Below, piece by piece: positions 1-4,686 of a DNA stretch of 7,353 nucleotides. The position numbers and the translations under genes are program-made. Within the stretch, counting starts at the first letter, position 1. Each line of letters starts with the position of its first letter. The stretch is from UBA10133 sp964528565 (GTDB lineage Bacteria; Patescibacteriota; Microgenomatia; UBA1400; MFAQ01): contig CAZGSP010000005.1 of the NCBI GenBank assembly GCA_964528565.1, positions 1 to 7,353 of the forward strand. The letters run 5' to 3'. The notes under the pieces were generated by a model that was not told the DNA's origin, made no database searches, and was given only the letters and a program-made list of their open reading frames with translations.

Positions 1-12
1 GGGGGGGGGGGG
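1..12. other. Poly-G run at the window edge
   Basis: Twelve consecutive G bases open the window, followed by TTTTCGGGGG. This lies just downstream of the lipoprotein stop and encodes nothing I can recognise. A homopolymer exactly at the edge looks more like a sequencing or assembly artefact than biology. A genuine G-rich tract cannot be excluded. Confidence 0.6.
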
Positions 13-32
13 TTTTCGGGGGTGACACGTAG

Positions 33-428
33 TTACTTGGGAATTGACAGGCATAAATCGATCATCGCCTGGTGAGCGTTCTGGTCGAACGCTGTTACCT
101 GTGCCTGTACATCGAATGGGTACAGTTTGAAATAGTGAACGTCAGGCTTGTTTTCAAAGTTCGACCCGACGAAGATCCTTTCAAACGTGTACTGCGAGTT
201 CGACAGCTTGAATACGGCGTAATACGCAACGTAATCTGCTGAGAGATCCGTTGGTATTTCCGAAAAATCAATCGGGAGAATCCTTACTTCATACCCCCCA
301 TTTCCGTACCTTGCGGGGACGGTGGTGAGGTTGAAAAAAGATTTATCGTCCAGGCCGGTCCCGCCGCAAGCGGAGAGGAGGAGAGAGACTAGAACAATGA
401 CAAGAACGATCATGCTGATTTTTTTCAC
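33..428 (-). CDS. Small predicted lipoprotein of unknown function
   Basis: The product has 131 residues and is predicted to be exported and lipid-anchored. The N-terminus is MKKIS followed by a hydrophobic stretch (about residues 6-18) and a clear lipobox LSAC with the lipidated cysteine at position 21, then GGTG. This is the classical signal for Lgt/LspA processing. The mature part (about 110 residues) is rich in aromatic and beta-type sequence, and I recognise no family in it. The start is GTG at 428. It is favoured because AAGGAG sits six bases upstream and because the lysine-rich n-region then directly precedes the hydrophobic core; an in-frame ATG at residue 6 would lose those lysines. 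The gene has its own near-consensus promoter and is divergent from the toxin-antitoxin genes. The stop is TAA. The function is unknown. Confidence 0.8.
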   Translation of the reverse strand: MKKISMIVLVIVLVSLLLSACGGTGLDDKSFFNLTTVPARYGNGGYEVRILPIDFSEIPTDLSADYVAYYAVFKLSNSQYTFERIFVGSNFENKPDVHYFKLYPFDVQAQVTAFDQNAHQAMIDLCLSIPK

Positions 429-434
429 TTGAGG

Positions 435-440
435 CTCCTT
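435..440 (-). promoter_or_regulatory. Strong Shine-Dalgarno for the lipoprotein GTG start
   Basis: On the minus strand AAGGAG (preceded by further A's) lies six bases before the GTG at 428. It fixes the start of the lipoprotein. It is also the only strong Shine-Dalgarno I can find before a gene in this window. Confidence 0.8.
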
Positions 441-472
441 TTTGGGTTCGTTTTAAGGTGAAAAGATGGGGT

Positions 473-501
473 ATTATATCTTATAGTGCGCAAAAAGTCA
501 A
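473..501 (-). promoter_or_regulatory. Near-consensus sigma70 promoter for the lipoprotein gene
   Basis: Reading the minus strand, the -35 box TTGACT (496-501) and the -10 box TATAAT (473-478) are separated by exactly 17 bases. The expected transcription start near 466 gives a leader of about 38 bases that includes the Shine-Dalgarno. The match is eleven of twelve consensus bases, so I regard it as well supported by sequence. Confidence 0.8.
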
Positions 502-524
502 GCCAGTGGTGCGTGGGGCTTGAC
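497..524. repeat. Inverted repeat spanning both divergent -35 boxes
   Basis: GTCAAGCC (497-504) is the exact inverted complement of GGCTTGAC (517-524), with a 12-base spacer. Each arm contains most of the -35 box of one of the two divergent promoters. The symmetry partly follows from both -35 boxes being TTGACW, but it extends three bases further (GGC/GCC). It could be an operator for the ribbon-helix-helix antitoxin, since that class binds inverted or direct repeats and represses its own operon. That role is inference. Confidence 0.5.
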
Positions 525-547
525 ATATGTATGAATTGTGCTAATAT
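520..547 (+). promoter_or_regulatory. Promoter of the toxin-antitoxin operon (leaderless type)
   Basis: A perfect -35 TTGACA (520-525), a 16-base spacer ending in an extended -10 TGC, and -10 TAATAT (542-547). The -10 ends six bases before the antitoxin ATG at 554, so the predicted transcription start falls on or next to the A of ATG and the mRNA would be leaderless. There is no Shine-Dalgarno. A second imperfect symmetry, ATGTAT (527-532) and ATACAT (550-555), flanks the -10 and could also be read by a repressor. Confidence 0.7.
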
Positions 548-553
548 CTATAC

Positions 554-793
554 ATGATTAGTACAATAAACGTATCGTTACCAAGGCAATTGAAAAATGA
601 GGCCGACGAGCTGGTAAAGGAGGGCTATTATGCTTCCTTTAGTGATCTGGTGAGGACATCGGTAAGAAAGTTATTGGAGTCAAAATACGATATTTGGGTT
701 GCCGAGGCAAAGAAAGATCACAAGAACGGAAAACTGAAGACTATTTCCGATACGAAAGAAATTGGAGGTTATTTAGACACCCTAGGGAAATGA
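554..793 (+). CDS. Ribbon-helix-helix antitoxin of a type II toxin-antitoxin pair
   Basis: The product has 79 residues. Residues 1-42 fit the MetJ/Arc/CopG-ParD ribbon-helix-helix fold: a short beta strand (TINVSLPRQL), helix one (about 11-23, KNEADELVKEG), the turn YASFSDLV, and helix two (about 29-43, SDLVRTSVRKLLES). The tail (44-79) is charged and lysine-rich and ends in YLDTLGK, as expected of a flexible toxin-binding tail. The likely role is to bind and neutralise the toxin encoded directly downstream and to dimerise on its own promoter as a repressor. The stop TGA overlaps the toxin start as ATGA, typical of translational coupling and of antitoxin-first pairs. Start at 554: a -10 box lies six bases upstream and there is no Shine-Dalgarno. 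The pair is AT-richer than its neighbours. The family assignment is by pattern, so I give no gene name. Confidence 0.85.
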   Translation: MISTINVSLPRQLKNEADELVKEGYYASFSDLVRTSVRKLLESKYDIWVAEAKKDHKNGKLKTISDTKEIGGYLDTLGK

Positions 794-1053
794 AGTTAGT
801 TTTCTCCAAAAGATTTGAAGAGGATTTTGTACGACTGCTTAGGAGTGGCTCCAAGTATCGTGACAAAGTGACAAAAACACTTGAATTTTTGGCTAGAGAT
901 ATCAACCATCCGTCTCTTCGACTTCATAAACTGAATAATAGAAGTAGCTACTCTGTCTCGGTAGATATGAAAGTCCGAATATTGATAGAGATCGAGGATG
1001 AGACGATATTTTTGATTCGAATAGGGAATCACGATGTAATATATAGGGATTAA
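790..1053 (+). CDS. RelE/ParE-superfamily toxin (YafQ-like)
   Basis: The product has 87 residues. The pattern is that of RelE/StbE/YafQ-type toxins: an N-terminal strand and helix (MKLVFSKRFEEDFVRLL), HPSLRLHKL (40-48), a beta-rich section YSVSVDMKVRILIEI, and the C-terminal IGNHDVIYR (78-86). H40, H46, R63, H81 and Y85 are candidates for the active-site or substrate-contact residues seen in this superfamily. Most such proteins cleave mRNA at the ribosome; some ParE members instead poison gyrase, and I cannot tell the two apart here. The start at 790 is chosen over an upstream in-frame ATG at 694 because it gives the normal toxin length, starts on the conserved first strand and forms an ATGA overlap with the antitoxin. 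AGGGA just upstream may act as a weak ribosome site. The gene looks intact. Confidence 0.85.
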   Translation: MKLVFSKRFEEDFVRLLRSGSKYRDKVTKTLEFLARDINHPSLRLHKLNNRSSYSVSVDMKVRILIEIEDETIFLIRIGNHDVIYRD

Positions 1054-1061
1054 TTAAAAAT

Positions 1062-1742
1062 ATGGATTTTAGATCATCCTTGAGAGTGTCATTTTTATAC
1101 GACCTGTTTGGGAAGCGATCCTATGCCCAGAGTGGAGAGGACTTGATCGCGTGGGGAGAGCTGGGTGGCCGGAAGCAGGGCTACTATATAGATGTGGGGG
1201 CGTTCCACCCAAAGGTGTTTTCGAATACTTACATGTTTTATAAAAAAGGGTGGCGGGGAATTTGTATCGACCCGAACCCGGAGATGGAAGAGTTGTTCCG
1301 GAAAGCGAGGCCGGGAGACAAGTTCTTGAATATGGGGGTAGGAGAGTCAAGAAAGGTGATGGAGTATTTTGAGTTTGAGGATGGAGCGGCCAATACGTTC
1401 TCTCCGGAGCAGGCCAAGAAGAATCAGGTGGAAGCTGGGAGAAAACAGATTGGAACCCGGATGGTAGCCATAATGCCTCTGAAAATGATCTTTGAGAAGT
1501 ATCTCCCGAAGGGTGGAAAGATCGATTTGCTGTCGGTGGATGTGGAGGGAATGGACTTGGAAGTCCTGAAGTCGAACGACTGGAAGAAGTACCGGCCGGA
1601 GATGGTAGTCTGCGAGGATCTGGAGTTTGACTATAAGAATTGGAAAAAGTCGGACGTGACGGCGTACCTGGACTCTTTGGGGTATGATCTTATAGCGAAG
1701 ACGCCTTACTCCCTGATCTTTAAGACACGGACGGCGGGGTGA
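1062..1742 (+). CDS. FkbM-family SAM-dependent methyltransferase
   Basis: The product has 226 residues and is probably cytoplasmic. Visible family marks are YAQSGEDLIA (21-30; the family's usual S-Q-x-G-E-D opening), the SAM-binding strand and loop YYIDVGAFHP (41-50), GICIDPNPE (67-74) with the acidic residue that would contact the ribose, and IDLLSVDVEGMDLEVLKS (154-171). The complete set suggests an active enzyme. FkbM proteins O-methylate sugars, polyketides and other small molecules; in bacteria they commonly sit in glycan or surface-polysaccharide loci. The substrate here is unknown, but the cell-envelope neighbours make a surface glycan plausible. It starts eight bases after the toxin stop with only an A/T-rich gap, no Shine-Dalgarno and no good -10, so it probably rides on the toxin-antitoxin transcript. 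The next in-frame ATG is at residue 58, beyond the SAM motif. The stop is TGA. Confidence 0.85.
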   Translation: MDFRSSLRVSFLYDLFGKRSYAQSGEDLIAWGELGGRKQGYYIDVGAFHPKVFSNTYMFYKKGWRGICIDPNPEMEELFRKARPGDKFLNMGVGESRKVMEYFEFEDGAANTFSPEQAKKNQVEAGRKQIGTRMVAIMPLKMIFEKYLPKGGKIDLLSVDVEGMDLEVLKSNDWKKYRPEMVVCEDLEFDYKNWKKSDVTAYLDSLGYDLIAKTPYSLIFKTRTAG

Positions 1743-1748
1743 TAAAAT
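1720..1748 (+). promoter_or_regulatory. Candidate promoter of the M23 peptidase gene
   Basis: TTAAGA (1720-1725; four of six -35 bases), 17 bases, then -10 TAAAAT (1743-1748) preceded by the extended element TGA, which is also the stop codon of the methyltransferase gene. The predicted start near 1755 leaves a leader of only about 11 bases without a Shine-Dalgarno before the ATG at 1766. Confidence 0.5.
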
Positions 1749-1765
1749 GGACCTTGCACTAATTT

Positions 1766-2929
1766 ATGAGTAGCCTAAAGACTTTTATCGGTGAATGGGT
1801 GTTTGACTTTTTCAAGTATTTGAGGATACTGCTGTCGTATTTTGTGGCGTACTACCTGAAGCCGAAGTTTTCGGCGTTTGAGTCGGTAAAGTCGATACTC
1901 GTTGGCAAGATGTACCAACAGCGGGGTAAACATGCTCAACTGATCGTGAACTCGGCGATGGTAACCGTGATGGCTCTCTCGGTAACCTTGGGACCGTCCC
2001 TCATCGTCAACGACTCTCAAACACAAGCGGTAATGTCTCTCGGGCTTGGCAGTAAGTTTGCTTTTGCCCAGGAAAGCAGTGCTTCGGCGGAAACGGCCAG
2101 GGTGCTGGGTCTAGCGACCGACTCGCAAATAGAGATGGATCCTCTAACTTTGGTTTCCGATAAGCCAAGGGCGGATGTTCTCGATTACACGGTAGAAAAT
2201 GGGGACACACTGGCTTCCATCGCCAAAAAATTTGGAGTAGACACGGACTCGATCAAATGGCTGAACAAGGGCTTGAATGAAAAAAAATTGAAACCCGGAT
2301 CCGTTCTCAAAATTCCGCCGGTAACCGGAGTGATCCACACCGTGAAGAGTGGGGAGACGATTTATTCCATCGCCAAAAAATATAATGTGTCCGCCCAGGC
2401 GGTAGTCGACTTCCCTTTCAACGAATTTACCAATGACGAAACTTTTGCCCTGGCTATCGGACAACAACTGATCGTGCCTGACGGTGAGATGCCGGACGAG
2501 CCGATACTGTCACCGAGATCAAATCTGGCTTCTTCGCTGACGCCGAATGCCGGAGCGGTATCGGCAACCGGAAATTGGATCTGGCCGACGGCCGGAAAGA
2601 TCTCTCAGGAGTACAGAGCTTGGCACAAGGGACTGGATATAGCCAATCATGGCGGAGGACCGATACTGGCGGCCGATTCGGGAACGGTGATAGTCGCAAG
2701 TTGGCTCGACAATACCGGATATGGAAACAGAGTGGTTGTGGATCACGGAAACGGGGTAAAGACCTTGTACGGACATATGTCTTCTTTCTCGGTGGTGGTA
2801 GGGCAGACGGTTAAGAGAGGAGACAAGCTGGGAATGATGGGTAGTACGGGTAGATCTACGGGGACACATCTCCATTTTGAGATCAGGACGGACAAGGGAA
2901 ACATGAATCCACTGTCGGTACTGAAGTAG
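1766..2929 (+). CDS. Membrane-anchored LysM-LysM-M23 peptidoglycan hydrolase
   Basis: The product has 387 residues. The N-terminus has a hydrophobic patch (about 18-31), a basic stretch (47-57) and a probable membrane segment (about 58-81). An AFA|QE sequence near 98-102 might be a signal-peptidase site. Two LysM domains follow: about 140-186 (YTVENGDTLASIAKKFGV ... VLKIPPV) and about 190-238 (HTVKSGETIYSIAKKYNV ... LIVPD). They bind N-acetylglucosamine-containing glycan such as peptidoglycan. The C-terminal M23 (LytM-type) domain, about 272-387, keeps the full zinc/catalytic set: H287 and D291 (HxxxD), H337 in YGHM, and H368/H370 in GTHLHFE. It should therefore be an active zinc endopeptidase cutting peptide cross-links outside the membrane, or at least fully equipped to be one. 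The second LysM has the longer form with FPFNEFTNDETFALAIGQQLIVPD. Its role is inferred to be wall remodelling or division. The gene is followed 14 bases later by obg. Confidence 0.9.
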   Translation: MSSLKTFIGEWVFDFFKYLRILLSYFVAYYLKPKFSAFESVKSILVGKMYQQRGKHAQLIVNSAMVTVMALSVTLGPSLIVNDSQTQAVMSLGLGSKFAFAQESSASAETARVLGLATDSQIEMDPLTLVSDKPRADVLDYTVENGDTLASIAKKFGVDTDSIKWLNKGLNEKKLKPGSVLKIPPVTGVIHTVKSGETIYSIAKKYNVSAQAVVDFPFNEFTNDETFALAIGQQLIVPDGEMPDEPILSPRSNLASSLTPNAGAVSATGNWIWPTAGKISQEYRAWHKGLDIANHGGGPILAADSGTVIVASWLDNTGYGNRVVVDHGNGVKTLYGHMSSFSVVVGQTVKRGDKLGMMGSTGRSTGTHLHFEIRTDKGNMNPLSVLK

Positions 2930-2931
2930 GG

Positions 2932-2937
2932 TAAAAT
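2932..2937 (+). promoter_or_regulatory. Candidate -10 element for obg (leaderless type)
   Basis: TAAAAT ends six bases before the ATG at 2944, the same spacing as at the antitoxin and pilin genes. There is no recognisable -35 box and no TGn extension, so alone it is weak. The support comes from the repeated spacing. Confidence 0.4.
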
Positions 2938-2943
2938 GTAGCC

Positions 2944-4023
2944 ATGGTTGATTCTGCAAAAATATTGATACGAGCGGGAAAAGGCGGTAACGGTGCCGTG
3001 AGTTTTCGCCGGGAGAAATTTATACCCAAAGGCGGTCCGGACGGCGGGGACGGTGGTAAGGGCGGCAGTGTGTATCTGGAAACCGATCCCAATAGCAACA
3101 CTTTGGATGATTTTGCCCACCGGCAGAAGTTTGAAGCGGAAGACGGCGCCAAGGGTATGGGGAAGAAAATGTCCGGTCCCAAGGGAGATGATCTAATCAT
3201 CAAAGTTCCGCTCGGTACCATAGTAACCTTAAAACCTCTTTTTACCGCCAAGCCGGAAGTGGAAAATATTGCCGTTAAAGGCATGCCCCGGGGACAAATG
3301 GGCAGGCTGACTCTCAAACAGATCCCGGAAGTTGAGGCAGTGGAACAAGTGATCGATTTTGATAAGCCGGGTATGAAGATACTAATCGCCAAAGGCGGGG
3401 TCGGAGGCAGAGGCAATGTCCACTTTATGAGCGCGAGGGAAACAACCCCGATGACGGCGGAGCAGGGGCAGGTGGGCCAGAGTTATCAGGTGGAACTATC
3501 ACTTAAACTGCTGGCAGACGTGGGTTTGGTCGGTCTGCCGAACGCGGGCAAGTCGACTTTACTTTCGGTGCTGTCGAATGCGAGACCAAAGATAGCCGAT
3601 TACGAATTTACCACTCTGGAGCCGAACCTTGGAGTGTTTAAAAGTGGAGATAAGCGTTTGGTGATCGCCGATATTCCCGGATTGATCGAAGGCGCCAGCG
3701 AGGGAAAGGGACTCGGGATCAAGTTTCTAAAACACATTGAGAGAACAAAAGTGTTGATCCATTTGGTGCCGGCCGGCGAGGACCCCAAAGAGGCTTATGA
3801 GAAGTATTCTAAAGTTAGAAATGAGCTGATGAACTATGGTGGTGAAATTGAGAAGAAAAAAGAGATCGTGGTTCTCAGCAAAACGGATCTTATTAGTGAA
3901 GAAAAAGTGGAAGAAGCCAGAAAATATTTTAAGAAAAAGAAAATCGAGATCTTACCGATTTCCGCGGCCACTCAAAAAGGAGTTGCCGAGCTAATAACCC
4001 AAATTACTTACATTCGGCGTTAG
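2944..4023 (+). CDS. obgE: GTPase Obg (ribosome-associated, CgtA/ObgE)
   Basis: The product has 359 residues. The N-terminal glycine-rich Obg fold spans about 1-185, with the diagnostic AGKGGNGAVSFRREK (11-25) and GGPDGGDGGKGGSVYL (30-45). The G domain spans about 188-359: G1 GLPNAGKST (197-205), G2 T223/T224 in EFTT, G3 DIPG (243-246), G4 SKTD (312-315) and G5 SAA (340-342). Obg GTPases bind the large ribosomal subunit and link its maturation to nucleotide and stress signals. Two details stand out. The segment between DLIIKVPLGT and the KGGVGGRGN motif, about residues 95-140, is some 30 residues longer than in typical Obg. G4 has Ser in place of the usual Asn, a variant that some other Obg lineages also tolerate. 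There is no C-terminal OCT domain; the protein ends right after the G domain. Its 3' end overlaps the convergent pilin gene by 20 bases. There is no Shine-Dalgarno. Confidence 0.95.
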   Translation: MVDSAKILIRAGKGGNGAVSFRREKFIPKGGPDGGDGGKGGSVYLETDPNSNTLDDFAHRQKFEAEDGAKGMGKKMSGPKGDDLIIKVPLGTIVTLKPLFTAKPEVENIAVKGMPRGQMGRLTLKQIPEVEAVEQVIDFDKPGMKILIAKGGVGGRGNVHFMSARETTPMTAEQGQVGQSYQVELSLKLLADVGLVGLPNAGKSTLLSVLSNARPKIADYEFTTLEPNLGVFKSGDKRLVIADIPGLIEGASEGKGLGIKFLKHIERTKVLIHLVPAGEDPKEAYEKYSKVRNELMNYGGEIEKKKEIVVLSKTDLISEEKVEEARKYFKKKKIEILPISAATQKGVAELITQITYIRR

Positions 4024-4663
4024 GGTAGGAACAGAAAGTGGAGATAGGGGTACTTCCGGCACCGCAGTCCGAGTCGCAAGAGCTGGGAGAGCAAGCAATA
4101 CTTTCTTCGTAAGCGACGATGACGCAAGCGCCGCTTTTGCAACCATAGTAGATGCGACAGGTGGGGGTTTCGCCCCCGCAACCCGTGATAAGGTCGTAGC
4201 CGCTCATACCGGTGGAGTTTGCTATAAGAGTATCCGGACATTCGGGAATGATGTTGGCATCGGGATAGTTAATGGAGGTGGTGGGTGCATAAATGGCGTA
4301 CTGCTGAGGAGCGGAGCTACCTACCGGAGTGGTGTAGGTGGTATAACCCCGTCCGGTGTTCGGATCACAAGGGATTTTTTCCAAGTAAGGCGCAAGACCA
4401 CTACCGTCGCAAGTGGCGAGGACGGTAGCCAGATCCGGAGGATAACTATCGTGGTCGGCGTAGTAGTTTTCGAGGGCGTTTTTGATCTTGTAAATGTCGG
4501 TTTTACGCTCGGTGTCGTAGGCTTTTTTGATGTAGGTAAAGGGATTGAGAGCCAATAAAATAAGGACGGCCAGGATGGCGATGATCGCGATGACAATGAG
4601 AAGTTCGGCAAGGGTGAAGCCCCGTTGGAGAGAAATTTTCAATTTCCAATGACCAAGTTTCAT
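4004..4663 (-). CDS. Type IV pilin-like protein with cysteine-rich C-terminus
   Basis: The product has 219 residues. It carries a class III (prepilin) signal: a basic leader MKLGHWKLKISLQRG, predicted cleavage after G15, then FTLAELLIVIAIIAILAVLI with the conserved glutamate at mature position 5 (E20). The hydrophobic helix runs to about residue 40. The helix continuation (ERKTDIYKIKNALENYYADHDSYPPDL) is typical of type IV pilins and type II secretion pseudopilins. The C-terminal half has no recognised family and holds 12 cysteines, eight of them in the last 60 residues or so, suggesting a disulfide-stabilised extracellular domain. The assembly machinery is not in this window, so major pilin, minor pilin or pseudopilin cannot be told apart. 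The start at 4663 is supported by a -10-like box six bases upstream. It lies 23 bases downstream of the large surface-protein gene on the same strand, so cotranscription is possible. Its 3' end overlaps obg by 20 bases. Confidence 0.88.
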   Translation of the reverse strand: MKLGHWKLKISLQRGFTLAELLIVIAIIAILAVLILLALNPFTYIKKAYDTERKTDIYKIKNALENYYADHDSYPPDLATVLATCDGSGLAPYLEKIPCDPNTGRGYTTYTTPVGSSAPQQYAIYAPTTSINYPDANIIPECPDTLIANSTGMSGYDLITGCGGETPTCRIYYGCKSGACVIVAYEESIACSPSSCDSDCGAGSTPISTFCSYPNAECK

Positions 4664-4669
4664 GATTTA

Positions 4670-4675
4670 ATTTTA
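4670..4675 (-). promoter_or_regulatory. Candidate -10 element for the pilin gene (leaderless type)
   Basis: On the minus strand TAAAAT, preceded by TGTG, ends six bases before the ATG at 4663, inside the 23-base gap after the surface-protein gene. No Shine-Dalgarno is present and any -35 is poor. It suggests the pilin can be transcribed from its own start as a leaderless mRNA in addition to any read-through. Confidence 0.45.
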
Positions 4676-4686
4676 CACATTATTAA

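Noticed and set aside
694..789. A 32-residue N-terminal extension of the toxin from an upstream ATG
   Set aside because: It lies inside the antitoxin gene in another frame, is not toxin-like, and the ATGA overlap at 790 gives the normal toxin start and length.
1050..1061. A -10-like box for the FkbM gene in the A/T-rich gap
   Set aside because: The sequence at the equivalent spacing (TTAATT) matches the consensus poorly and there is no -35; read-through from the toxin-antitoxin promoter is simpler.
2519..2959. A 146-codon minus-strand open frame opposite the M23 catalytic domain
   Set aside because: It is a shadow of a clearly coding region with intact catalytic motifs; no promoter, ribosome site or recognisable domain.
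2883..3416. A 177-codon open frame on the minus strand opposite obg and the end of the M23 gene
   Set aside because: It is antisense to the highly conserved Obg fold; its proline/serine/leucine-rich composition is the mirror of glycine-rich codons, and no family motif is visible.
4321..4611. A 96-codon minus-strand frame overlapping the pilin gene
   Set aside because: It is a frame-shifted reading of the pilin gene, whose own frame carries the complete prepilin signal and helix.
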